Source of the DNA: Phoronis australis
Taxonomy: Eukaryota > Phoronida > Phoronidae
DNA: 64,000 nucleotides
Direction: 5' to 3'
NCBI GenBank assembly: GCA_002633005.1
Contig: NMRA01000870.1
Location: forward strand, 1 to 64,000
A model generated the notes under the pieces. That model had not been told where the DNA came from and made no database searches. It was given only the letters and a program-made list of their open reading frames with translations. Below, in pieces: positions 45,115-57,100 of this stretch. How positions within the stretch are numbered: the first letter of the stretch is position 1; every line of letters starts with the position of its first letter. The translations under genes were made by a program, and so were the position numbers.

Positions 45115-45700
45115 CTAGGATATCACAAGGGGGGGCCAACATTTTGTCCGGCTGTAAGCATTTGCGCGAACCACGATTGTAGATGCGTATAGCACCGAAT
45201 GGGGGGAAAAATTTCCTGGGAGGGAGGGGGGCAAACCCCCCTCCCTCCCAGGAAACTTTTCTGTTTTTACCTCTAAAAATCAAGAATTTTCCTTGATTCC
45301 TGAAGTACTATCCAAGAAAAAAAGAAAGAAAAAACACGGAGAACATGTCAAACAGGAAAAACCGCACTTACCAAAGACTCGAACTCACGACCTGGCGCAC
45401 AGAGCGCGAGTGCGTTACCACTACACCACTACAATTTAACTACTGATCTTTTATTTAGAGACCTACATGTACTTGTTTATGGTCCACAGCGTTTGCGCGC
45501 GAAACCTACTTCTTTTTGTAATGCTTATTACACGTTTTATATTTTGTGCCATCAATTCTTAACAAATTTGTCGTATTTAAAATAGTCTTCAAATGCCCAA
45601 AAGACCAAATCCGTTTTTCGTGTTGGCAATAATGACGCGATTGCTTTGAAAATCGTCTTAAGTTAAGGTTTGGCAAAGAGAGAATTATGAGTTTCTGAGT
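45115..45700 (+). repeat. tRNA-containing dispersed repeat family C, copy 1
   Basis: The block from 'attttgtccggctgtaagca' to 'gagtttctgagtg' reappears inverted, with high similarity, at 49735-50132. It includes G/C-run foldback sequence (45195-45255), a tRNA-like segment on the minus strand (45364-45433) and a 230-bp body that is nearly identical between copies. Confidence 0.8.
45364..45433 (-). repeat. tRNA-like segment in repeat family C
   Basis: On the minus strand 'gtagtggtgtagtggtaacg' (A-box region, D-loop like) is followed by 'gtgagttcgagtct' (B box). The ends do not form an acceptor stem, so it is a SINE-type head rather than a tRNA gene. Confidence 0.5.
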
Positions 45701-46298
45701 GTTTCACTAAGGCTTCGATTAAAATTCACATCTTACTAGCAGCTTCTGTTTTTTCATCGTCACTCAGGTTCCATTTTCTTTAAAAAATGAAGTAAATTTT
45801 ATTCATTGCACAGTAGAGCAGACGACGGAAACGGAATCGCAGTGCGCAGCGCCACTGCCGGTCGCCTGGGATACTTAGCCATAGTTCCGTTACGAAGGCG
45901 CCGTGTTCCGAATTTGACACTTGAAATTGGATTTGACCTCGGAATTTTTTTAGGAATATGAAAACTCCCTTTCAACTTCGCAAAACTTTGTGGCGCTCTC
46001 TCATCTGCATCTGTAAAAACAGCTGAAACTTAAAGGCGAATTCAAACTTTTTTCATGTCATTTTGAGCTAAAATAAGGTCTGTTGGTTATCCTAGACATA
46101 TTTTCCACTTAATTGCAGCTTTTCGTAATTTTGGTAATTACTCGTCCGCTACTCCGGAAGTGATGTTTTAGGAGGCAAGCATTTCGCGCCAATTTCTTTT
46201 CATATAGTCTGACTGTGAGAGCTGCTGAGTCAGTCATTGTTCTACCTCGGTTGTGTTAAGTTACGTCGTCGCTTGCTTTCATTTACTAGTCAGTCAAC

Positions 46299-47165
46299 AT
46301 GCCACACTGTTGCTGCGTCCCGGGATGTACTACTTATCGTCTAACGCGCGCTTTGGGAGTACCTTAGCATCGCTTTCCGATGGATGACACTTTTCGCCGT
46401 ACTTGGCTCGTTCGTTTGAAGAACGCAGCGTTACCCGTCCACGCAACGTACAAAGCAGTCGAGAATTACCGTGTGTGTGGCAAGCACTTTCTGCCGTCCC
46501 ATTACGAAAGGGATTTGTACGCTGAACTGATGAAGGTCCCTGCGAAACAACGCCTGAAGAAGGATGCCATTCCGTTTGTGTTGATTCCCGGCAGTGCCCC
46601 GTCGCCACCCCCGAGAAGTGCGTTTTTGAAGAGAGAAGCCTCGCGAGCTGTGGCCAGTACAGTGACTGGAGCCAGTGGAGGCACTTCATCCACTGTCACC
46701 CGTGGGTACGAACGTACCCCAGAGCGTGCCATTCCTGGAACCAGTAGTGATTCGCCCTGTGCTGTTTTCTCCAACCCAGAGCCTCTAAGCAGCCCTGCAG
46801 AGATATTGAGTAGTGGGAGTGATTATAGGCCCAGTTCGACACCCACTGAAGAGGACAGTTCGTCGTCCAGTGAACAGATCGGTGTGCCAAACTTTGATAA
46901 GTTTATTGTGGACTTGTCTAAAGTGTTGGAGCTATTTAGAAGGTGCCAGGTGCGTGGCGAGGGGGTCACACGACACGATGTAAGGTGTTTGGGTGCTCAG
47001 GTCACCATCCAGTGGGAGTGTGTCGCGGGACACTCAGGCAAGTGGGACAGTTGTTTCTCTGTCCGTGGTATGCCGGAGGTCCACTTAACCGTGTCCAGTA
47101 GTGGCTTGGCCTCGTCGAACTCTGAACAGCACAAGCATTCCATTGAGGTAGGCATAACAACATAA
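46299..47165 (+). pseudogene. THAP-domain N-terminal part of a Kolobok transposase, one stop, truncated
   Basis: From the ATG at 46299 the frame reads 'MPHCCCVPGC' (C5-x4-C10). It meets a TAG at 46365-46367 (codon 23), then continues in the same frame with 'HRFP', Trp36 and 'VCGKHF' (C60-x2-H63-F64), closing a standard C2CH THAP domain. A Ser/Thr/Pro-rich linker follows, then 'QVTIQWECVAGHSGKWDS' and 'VRGMPEV', which resemble the start of the core region of Kolobok transposases. The family signal stops near 47100, where the frame runs into antisense of the second gene and ends at a TAA at 47165. The catalytic domain is deleted. Apart from the single stop the 288-codon frame is intact, so decay is recent. 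A downstream ATG at 46380 would remove both zinc-binding Cys of the first pair. Confidence 0.75.
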
Positions 47166-47389
47166 CAACGCACACAGTGCATTTGCACCAAGATGTGTCA
47201 CCACGTCTGTCCTCAGTAGCCGCCTCGTTTCTCTCAACAGCTGCTGTGCGTACTCTGCCTCGTTATACTCGGGCTCAAACATCTACCCACTGAATGTCCG
47301 TGAAAAAATTCCTCGTCACCACTGCTGTGAACAAGGTCTCCGTCACTCGCACTACTGTCACTGTGATACGGGTCACCGACTCCAGCCAT
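46997..47389 (-). pseudogene. Second Kolobok gene remnant, P2X7-C-terminus-like Cys-rich domain
   Basis: On the minus strand the ATG at 47389 opens 'MAGVGDPYHSDSS', an acidic Ser-rich start. A frame change near 47285 leads to 'MFEPEYNEAEYAQQLL'. After a further change, 'DTSWCKCTVC' and 'PTSMECLCCSEFDE' appear. The pattern W-C-x-C-x2-C ... M-x-C-x-C-C-x-E is that of the domain shared with the C-terminus of P2X7 receptors, found in many transposon-associated proteins. Downstream of about 47100 the minus strand is antisense to the THAP gene, so the two genes were joined tail to tail by the internal deletion. Confidence 0.55.
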
Positions 47390-47727
47390 TTTCAGCTTAC
47401 AACACACTAAACAATCCCTAAACACAACGTAGTTGAGTTCTCTACTAACCTATCTTGCCGCAGAATACTCGCCGGTGGAGAGTGGTGGCGACAATTGTTG
47501 AAAAACAGCACAAAACAAAAGTAGAATAGAACAGATTCGCACGGTAAACTCAACGCAAAACCAAGTGGCGGGAAACGCTTGCCTCCTAAAACGTCACTTC
47601 CGGAGTAGAGGACGAGTAATTAATAAAATTACGAAAAGCTGTAATTAAGTGAAAAATATGTCTAGGATAACCAACCAACCTTGTTTTAGCTCAAAATGAC
47701 ATGAAAAAAGGTTGCCTTCGCCTTTAA

Positions 47728-49733
47728 ACCATCACGTTTATAAAAGCTTGCTGGTATTTTTACGTATGGTGTAAGACCGTGCTGCCACCTATGTAAGCCT
47801 GCCTATGAAATACTGAAATATGTGCTGTGTTGCAAACTCAGTAATGCTCCTTTCTGTTACTCTGAGGCAAGAAGTTTTTAGTTTTTCAAGACTACGTGAA
47901 TGAACATTACAGCAAAGATAAAGTCGAAGTCCAAGATCTTTGATTAGTGAAGTTGCTCTTACTTGAGTTGACCCAAGTATAAAAATATACTTACATGTAT
48001 GTATACCTACCTCTCAGCCCCGTCCTCAAGCCTCAAGATGGCGCTGATCGGTTTAGCCGTTTGAGACTTGGTGAGGAAAAAGTTAGTTGTCAATATTCTG
48101 AAATATTTTTACGGAAATCGCCCGAATATCACGAGTGATATTTTAATGTCAGAGGTGATACAACTTAAAAGTTGTATCTTCTCTGAAATTTGCTGTAGTA
48201 CAATACAAAGTAATCAAAAATGAGGGGTATTTACATGTATGCAGCAGCAGTTTAGATTTAGATCATTGGGAAATTGATGTATTTGAATTGAAAAGCAGGA
48301 TAATTTCTATGGTATTTTCAATAAAACAGATTATTGACAATAAGTACGCGAGCACCTTTTATTTCATACAATAACGAGAACAGTATCGTCTGCTTCTGAA
48401 TCACGAATTGTAGCAACAACAACGCTTGTGAAAATACTTAAAATGTGCGTTGAGATGTTGTTTAGTTTCTGCAAAAAAAATCAAATTTATCACATCAAAG
48501 AAGTAAGAATCTTCAAGAACTTGTATTTATGTATTCAGAGGCTCAAGTGCGTGAAGGTTTGTTGTGCCGTTATTGTCAGCGGTGAAGGTCGTCTACAGCC
48601 AATCAGCACGCAGAAGGGACATCTCACCCAAGTCTCAAATGGCTAAAACGTTCAGGGCTATTTCTCAGTTGAGGCTTGGAGAAGAGACTGACCTACCTCT
48701 AAGACGAGATTAACTGATCTCGCCCGAAGATAAAATTGTAACCATGTCATTCATTGGCTTGAAAAAGGCATTTTCAAATCCGAAGGACTTCAAGTACGAA
48801 CGAAAACAAGAAAACGGGCGCACTTAAAGTCCTTCTTGCAAACTGCCCATGTGGTTCCAGTATCCGAAAATACTTACTACATAAATTCTTATTTTCGACA
48901 CCCTTTCTTTATATTCTTTTCGCCTTTCTTGCCAAAAGCGATTTTTAACAGTATCTGACCCTTCTCTCTGAGCATGTGATTACCGGTTGTCATCAGTTAT
49001 TTCCGTACCCACATTTCCGGCTCATCAGTTCAGGAACTTGTCCTGAACGCCGCCATTTTTTTCCTTGTAACTGAATGTGCTATGGCTTGCTCGAAAAGTC
49101 TTCATTATTTTGTTTTATTAGTAATATATCGTGATTCGTTTGCATATGTAGTGTATAGTTTGTAGTTAGTGGTCGTTGATTTTTTTTGGAACGTTACGCG
49201 TACTGAGTATGTTAAAATAGCATTGGTGTTTAGTTCCTTACGTAGGCGGGTCGAACCTAGGAACCAATATGGGTCGAACCAATTTTTTTCGGTTTTATTT
49301 TTTTCCACGTTTTGAAAAAGTACTTTGCTATCATCGGAAAGGTAGTACATTCTACTCATTAAAAATCGAAAAAGTATCAAAATCGGGGCAAGCACTGTAA
49401 AGTTATTGCAAGTTTTGTGGCGAAATTTGGGTCACTTTGTTTGGATCGCGTAGGCCATATTGGAGGACAGCGGGATGAGTTACGAGTTTAAAACTTTGTG
49501 TAAATTGTTTTCGACAACAAATTACGGTGAAATTTAGTTAGACATATCTTTACTTACTGCACGATTTAGCAGTGTTCACCAAATTTCAGCCTCGCAGTTG
49601 TTACTCATTAAGTGATAAATGTGCTCACAATTCCCGTTGGACTTCGTCTCATTTCTGGCGGCACCGACAACACGGCGACTTTTGCTGAACTGAAAGGCAT
49701 GTTCAATCGGCCACTTTGTAATTTGTGAAGATT
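47728..49733. other. No gene seen
   Basis: No exon, element end or RNA gene recognised. Short inverted blocks lie at 48040-48075 and 48605-48640 ('gatcggtttagccgtttgag' and its approximate reverse). One N at 49734 marks the abrupt end of similarity to repeat family C. Confidence 0.4.
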
Positions 49734-49734
49734 N

Positions 49735-50132
49735 TCACTCAGAAACTCGCAATACTCTCTTTGTCAAACCTTATCTTAAGACGATTTCCAAAGCAATCCC
49801 GTCATTATTGCCAACACGAAAAACGGATTTGGTCTTTTGGGCATTTGAAGACTATTTTAAATACGACAAATTTGTTAACAATTGATGACACAAAATATAA
49901 AACGTGTAATAAGCATTACGAAAAGAAGTAGGTTTCGCGCGCAAACGCTGTGGACCATAAACAAGTAGGTCTTTTAGTATGAGATTTGTAGTTAATCGTG
50001 GTGATGTAGTGGTAACGCACGCGCTCTCTATCCGCCGGCAAACCCCCCTCCCGACCTCCCCCCCATTCGGTGCTGTGCGCATCTACAACCGTGGTTCAGT
50101 TTGCAAAAATGCTTACAGCCGGACAAAATGTC
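49735..50132 (-). repeat. tRNA-containing dispersed repeat family C, copy 2 (inverted)
   Basis: It mirrors 45115-45700 but lacks about 150 bp, including the B-box half of the tRNA-like segment. The remaining 230-bp body (49770-49990) differs from copy 1 at only a handful of bases. Confidence 0.75.
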
Positions 50133-51058
50133 CAAGTTAGCACTTGATGACTCCCTTATATTCTTGCAACAAACTTGAATAAAAACCTGAAATTTCGAGT
50201 TCTAACTCGAAATTTTAGCCTTAATGTTGGGTTTTATCAACTGCAAACTAGGACTAAAAATTGTCCTCGTAAGTCATTATGTACTCGAGCATAGAATAAT
50301 AGACATTTATCTTGAATTCGCAAAACAGTCAGTAGAGTAGAAAACTCCAAACATAATTTCGAGTTCCATTTCAAGTAAACATATTAGAACCCGGGTCCTG
50401 AACACTTTGAACGCAAATTGCGCATGTGTATTGAAATCTTTAGTCATATATCACAGAACGTTCCCTGAAAAATTCTAAATTTTCAAAGGTCGGAGTTAAG
50501 AGTCTTCTTCAGAAATTTTCATTTTTTGAAAATGGGGCCGAAGTCAACCTTGTCCCCCTACAAAGTCGTATACATGAAAGACTAATCGGAGTGTGTTTTT
50601 TACAGGGCTATACAACCATCATAGTTCCCTTTCATGTAAAACGGTGTCGCTGATGAGCCACGTAAAAGGTGCGGACGGAAAGTTATGTGCTCGGCTGTTT
50701 GCAGCAAGTGGAATATATAGATCAAGTCACAAACTTCAAAAAGTGAGACATTCACCTCGCAGCCTGGCGAAGCACTCAGCCCCGTTCATTTCGTGCGGAC
50801 GTGAGCTATGAGCTGGGCCCTTTGGCGTTCGAAGCGTTTATCTCTCGGTCTGTGGTGGTTCTATGACTAACTGCGATACCGCCAGGCATATTCTTCTGTC
50901 AGAAGCGCCACCTGGAAAGCGTCGATCGCTTGAATAGAAGGTGTTGTCACGTGACTTTCAGTTTAAAGGGCGGAACAATGATTATTTCTTCACAGTTTGT
51001 GCGTTCTTGCCCAACAGGTGAAGAGCAACACGCCAGCGGCAAAATTAAGCTCATAGAG
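50133..51058. other. Upstream region of the secreted-protein gene
   Basis: 50133-50420 belongs to the dispersed repeat also seen at 44345-44620. From about 50640 the sequence is less AT-rich. A 'tatata' word lies at 50714-50719, some 340 bp before the start codon. No promoter can be assigned with confidence. Confidence 0.35.
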
Positions 51059-51105
51059 ATGAAGGCGTTGTTTAAACTTGTCACGGTGGTCGTTTTGATC
51101 GCTAG
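51059..51105 (+). CDS. Secreted-protein gene exon 1: signal peptide
   Basis: The ATG in 'agagatga' opens 15 codons plus 2 nt (Lys-rich start, hydrophobic core) and ends at a consensus donor (gctag|gtaagt). The next exon is 2.9 kb away. Confidence 0.75.
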
Positions 51106-54100
51106 GTAAGTTTTTCATTTGAAAAACGTTTCCAGTGAGGGAGGGCTGAAACTGCCTGGCCAATTATTCCAGTTAGTCGAAGTAAAGCACGGGTCATGGT
51201 TATACGTAAGTAATCATCGTGATCTCAGAATAGAATTCTTAGTTGCAAATTATTTTTTTCAAATTCATTCTAGTCGTAAACTGGAAGTGATGGACGTTGC
51301 CAGTCGTTCACGTTATCCGCACGAATCAAACCCGCCTCGCCCCCGGCACTTCAACTGAAAACCTCCCAAGTCAACTCCTACGTATCACGTTCCTTCAGAT
51401 TTCCTTGTTTATTTTCGTTGATTTTTACTGATTATTATTGAAAATAAATTTAAAATTAATGAAAAATACTTCGGAATTTATTTCATTCAAGTTTTGTAAA
51501 AGTTGGTATTTTTAGAATTGATGCACGTGCTCTAGTTTATCAATGCTGCATGATTACGTCCATTAAGGTCTCCATGACAACATATTCGTCGACAGTACAC
51601 CCCTACTCACATATGGCTCTGCCGGGGTCAGAAATCAGTGTATCAAATTACTGGGCCCCACAGGAACTTAACGTTGAATGAAATGACTAGTCTCGCAAGT
51701 TGTCTGGTTCTGCTTCTCAAAATTGTTATGATTTTTTCTTTCCTTCCATTTAACGTGAGTGTAATCAGTTTAACGCCTGTGATGTAACTCTTTCCAGCAA
51801 CCTTTATCTAATTTTTTTCTTTTTGGGTATAGATGACTGAGAGAAACCAGAAAGTGAAATGTCCGCCAACGCGGATCTGGGAGATACATGCCTAAAAATT
51901 GTTCAAGAAGAAATACCTGTGGTGCGCGTAATCTGCTACAAACTGGTAGATGTTAGACACGTGACGTGTTGATGTTATTTAAGTATTGATTGAAGTGTTG
52001 AACATTTTAGTAAGTGCCTCCTATTGAATTTGCCCAGTTCATAATTGTATGGCTGCACAATGTACAACCTGGATTATGCCCATACGGTCATTAACCCACC
52101 GATGCCATGTCAATCAGTGCCTGCCGAGCCATAGAAGTAATCGATTGAAATGATCGTAATGTGCATGCACATGCAGTATCATTGACTAGCATAATGGCTG
52201 GTTCCAGAGCTCTTGAAATTACAGGTGTAAGTACATGGTCTCCCGCGTACTGTTTCCAGCTCAAGCTAATTTGTATGAGTCCAATAACAAGTTGCATAAC
52301 GGGTTGCAGGCCCGACTACACACCATCTGTCCCTTCCTACGAAAACAAAATATCGTGTACCCGTTCAATTTGTTTGCCTTGTTGACTCTGTGATTTTTAC
52401 CCACTTATGTTGAAGGTATGACAGTCTCCTTACCGATGGAAATGAATGGGGGGTACTACAGGAAACATCTTGTTGGTGGCTCTGCGATCAAATCAGATGC
52501 AGGTCGTCTGCCAATTTAACACCGAAATCACAACTTCTACTAATAACAAGAGGACGGAAACGAAATATTTTCCGGAATTATAAAACCTAAGTACGAGGAT
52601 GATCAGAAATACGATGACTACCATAAAACAACCTGTTTAGAAAACATTTTCTATTTTGTTGGCTCTTGACAATGGTGAATCTTAGTAAAAGGTCAACATT
52701 CTCAAAAATTCGAGCCCCCCATTTTTAAGATGGTGCGCGCATATCTTTACTTATACCAAGAAGAAAAACTAACATACGGCACCGCAGCAAGACACTGAGT
52801 AATCTACTTAACTTACCCGTGCATAGTCAGTCGTATGTAAATGGTATTTTGACAAAATAGCAGTCAGAAAAAATCCAATGGCTTTACAACAGCACAATTC
52901 AATTTTTGACTATCGTAAACCAGTAAAACATCAGCCAATTCCCAAATCAATTATTTAAAAGATACGTGAGTGATGTGGCAAACTGGGCTCAGACCCTACA
53001 AAATGGTGAGTCGAAATGAGGCATAGTTTGTGTGCAACGGAGGGGATAAATAATGGGGAAATGAAAAATTGCGCAGCTGGCGGCCTTACGAACACTTACC
53101 CGTCCAAAATCGTCTTTACTTCCTTCACAACTGGATGTTCAAAATTAAGGACTTTGTTGCGCGGGATTTCAACACTTATTAGGGTGTTTTAAAACATTGT
53201 AAAAATGTGTTATAAAGATGAAAGCAGTACCTACAGCGTAATGGTAACGAAATCCGTAAGCGAAGTCATAGAAATACATGTACGCACTAGTCAAAATCAG
53301 GAGCCAACTTGTACTCCCTCATTAAGATTTACTTCTCACTCGGAAGTGAGGTTTATTCAGGAACATCGTCGTTCTACTGAAGTGGTCTAAGCGTGGTTGA
53401 CAACTGGGAGTAATTAACTTGAGTAAACAAAATGCATAACAACGAACTAGAATAATTAAGTAACATTTGCAGTAAGGATACTGAATATATTGAAAATAAA
53501 TTTCTTCAGGACATAAGCGTTAGTCGGTGGCGAAGGCGAAACAAGCCGACGGCTGTTTTTCAGGCTAATCTCACCCATTATTTTCAGTGGCAGTGACAAG
53601 CAAACATTCAAGATGTTGTTTCGTGACATTTAAACCTTACAAACCATACGATTTTTTGGTTAGACAAATGAAATTGCACAAGTTCTCCATTGTGTCTGAG
53701 ACTGTAGAGTTATTACCGTACCGATCTCAATAAACTGTTTCGACTGATGGCAGTACTGAAACTCACTTTTTGTGTAGTAAAAACTGCAGTAAGAAATCTT
53801 TTATATTGCTCAATCACCCGCTCAATATTGTTCTTCACCGCAGTTATACTTCCATCAGGAACCTTGAAACAGTACCCTTTTTAAAAGTTCAGACAGTTGG
53901 ACAACGTTCTCTAAAAGTTATGTATTAAGTGCTGTACAATGAAGTGCCTACCTGGATTCAGCGCATACTGCAAACTGGGACCTGGGCTTCTATAAAACTT
54001 AAATCCAGCTCTAGTGTAAATGGTTGATATTTTCAATACATGTTTTTCAGTGCCGTTGGTAGAAAACCACCTAAAGACAGAGAAGCCAAACAGGGCGGCA

Positions 54101-57100
54101 TAACGTTGAAAGTTTTAGGTCAGTCAGGTAAAATCTCCATCAGACAGGACAAGCCACGTAAGAAGTCAATGGTTTTGGAGTTTGATGACTTGAGTAAGTA
54201 ATTTAGAAGGCAGTAACAGGACGAGACAGTGCGGTTGGGTACTTTTTTGTTGGATTACGGCTCAAAGTCGAGTTCGCGATCAAATAGCTGCCGCTTTTTG
54301 CGCTTTAGTAGTGCACTTGAATGCATTTTGTCGCAAGACGTCGCCTTGCATTTCGATGCAAAGGGATGTCTTGTGAGAAAATGGAACCGCAATAAAATGT
54401 TTCAAAAACTACTTCTACTAAGTATTTACAAATAGCTGATGTTTGATTGTAAATAAAAATCCAAGACTTCTTTTTAAACCGGGGATCAATTATAAAAATA
54501 AGCGAGCATTTTGAAAATCTACCTGAAAGTTATGAAAATGATTGAAATAAAAAGTATCGAAAATCGAAAGGCTTGAAATGGTCGATCAAGACTTGCCATG
54601 TGTTGAGGTCGTCTCGCATACCTCGCACGTTTGGCGCACAAAAATGAGCTTAAATGATTCTTAAGGGTGGTAATCACTAAATACATTAACTCCACGAAAG
54701 CTGAGATTTACTTTTAAGTTAAAAGCTACACATGACTACAATAAACAGAAAAGTTGTCTTCTGATCCAAAATGTTTATATTGTTTACTTAAAAGCTACAC
54801 ATGACTACAATAAACAGAAAAGTTGTAGTCTGATCCAAAATGTTGATATTTTTAAACATTTAAATCGAGTCATTTTATTTGATTAATGCGCAGACTTCTG
54901 TCGTTAAAAATTACGTCAGGGACAAGTCGGGTATGAGAGGGTGGAAGTTTAATCGTTGGCAAAAGTTTCTCGCTTGCCAACACTTGCCGTCGTCTAATTA
55001 TTCCGAAGATACAGATTAGTCAGTGAACGGCTACACAAACGTTTCGCAAAAAATATCATTTTGGTAATAAGTATACAGACGAACGGTTTCAAACATTCCT
55101 TTACACACCGATAATCTCTTGCAAATTTTATAGTTTATGTATTTATCCAGCACTGCGCTTGACACCTGTTGACAAGGGCGACTGCTATCGCAACTCGCGC
55201 CTTCTTCTGTTGCAATCACATGGTTTCGATGCCCCTTGGTATGCATCTCTCGCAGACCCACGCACTTATTGCGCGATTTGGCCTCGCGCGCGAATGAATG
55301 TTTAAGGACTCTATGAAATCCTTCTTCCATGACAAAAACTACATCTGATCCATGCGCGCACCCAGCCTAAAATATGAGGGGCTCGAATTTTTGAGAATGT
55401 GAACCTTTTACTAAGATTCACGGGGTACAAGACCGGGATCCCAGAGCTTTTTGGGCATTCCTTGGATACCTGCTACGTAACCCACCACTAAATTTGTTTG
55501 GCAGTGTTCATTCGTGATACCTGGGCTCACGGTGAATATTTTGCAACTGGTTTCATGCGGTTACCTCTTGGATTGATCTCAATTTTTTACCTTGTTTATA
55601 ACCGTCTGGCTGATACTCCCCACCACTGAAATTGTCAGGCAGTGACCGAATTTTGATGCAGTGGATTACGCAGTAGGTATCCAAGGCAGTTTAAGCGGTT
55701 ACCAGAAAAGTTCATTTAGCTCAATTTTTTAGTGTTCTCTTGGCTCCCCTGGCCACACCCAGTAGAGCGAACCTGTCAGACGGCCATTTCCAAGCATGAG
55801 GATACCCATAGAGCACTGTGGCACCAAAGAAAATTGGTTATCTTTTCATGCCCAAAAAAGCTCTGGGATCCCGGTCTACACGTTCAGAGCTATGAATTGT
55901 ACATTCACCGAAGTATGTTAGTTCTTGCCTTTTAGTGGACTTTTGTCTCATTTTCTACCTTTTTTCGGATTGTTTTCCTCTGAGGCGGACCTTTTTTGCC
56001 CACTTTGCCTGGCAAATAGGGGCTCGAGCATCCCCTCCCCCCGGTGCGCGCATGTGATCATGATTTAAACCACTTAATGTTAAAACAATGGTCTCAAATC
56101 AAGTTGTTTAAGTCAAATCGGAAATGATTTCAGGACTCCGACAAAGCTGTCAGTTTGTTACTGCCTGCTGTGTGGCCTTATCCGAGTTGACTTTTCATTC
56201 CGTCGGTGTCATTTTTTTCGCCGAGCACGATCTCGAGCCATAACGAACTATTGGTTCTTTGAAAGACCAAAAATCATTGGTCATCTGAAGTTGATTACAC
56301 ATAACACTATAGTACAGCATCCGAATGAAAGTGGTCTAAACCAAAAAATTTTCTTCTGGGATGGAACGCGGATACATGACAGCATATACCAAATCTTAAC
56401 TGAAGTCACGAGAATTCCCGTTTCAAATGCAGTATGGACATTATTGTTATATAACTCATCGAATGTTTTCTTGTTTTCAGCCGAAGTTGACTCGTCAGGA
56501 TCTGGCGTCGGGTGTTCCAGTCATTTCTATCGCACTTTCGCCAATACCGACTTCACCTTCATGCCCGTAGACAAGCCGGACACGGTCGACTTTCAGAATA
56601 TCAGTGCCTCCTACTTCAACTTTAGCGCCACGCTACGTTCAAACTCGACGCTTACGGCCCATATGTACATATTTAAAGAGAATGGAACTTACACTGTTAA
56701 TGATGAAGAGGTCAGTGTTTTGAAGGGAGACGTGAAGATGAATATTGAACTTGAGGACTGGCAGTTTTGTGGTAATGGACCGGGCGAGGACTCCAACTTC
56801 AAGAGCGGCCAGGCAGGTAATATACTTTAGACCCTTTCGTTTTTTCCATTCACATAAACTTTGAAGTCGCATTTATATGCTGTATAGGAGTAAAGATAGC
56901 GAGTTGGTTCTGGTTAACCATAAGGTATGAGTATCTGTGTTTTCACGAATTGCCGTGATTTTAGTGATATGAAATGTATTGTTGACCTGACCCCTCCCCT
57001 TTGAAAAAATTCTGGTTCCGCCCGTGAGGCTATAATACTCCCAGATGTTCAGTAATGCGTCACACGCTTAATATAACAATACAAGCGAAATCAACGGTTC

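Larger units (their letters stand above)
46034..47723 (+). mobile_element. Kolobok-type DNA transposon, copy 3, with 158-bp inverted repeats
   Basis: TTAA flanks both sides (46030-46033 and 47724-47727). The terminal inverted repeats 46034-46191 and 47566-47723 match along their length with scattered differences, starting 'aggcgaa' and ending near 'ggaggcaagc'. Between them lie a THAP gene (plus strand) and the ruin of a second gene (minus strand) that meet near 47100. This is a different family from copies 1 and 2, whose repeats are short. At 1690 bp, with the transposase catalytic region gone, it is an internally deleted derivative of an autonomous element. Confidence 0.85.
54194..56480. 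other. Intron 2 of the secreted-protein gene
   Basis: 2.3 kb, holding the 69-bp tandem duplication at 54721-54850 and TIR family A copy 3 with its nested MITE at 55351-56053. Confidence 0.6.
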
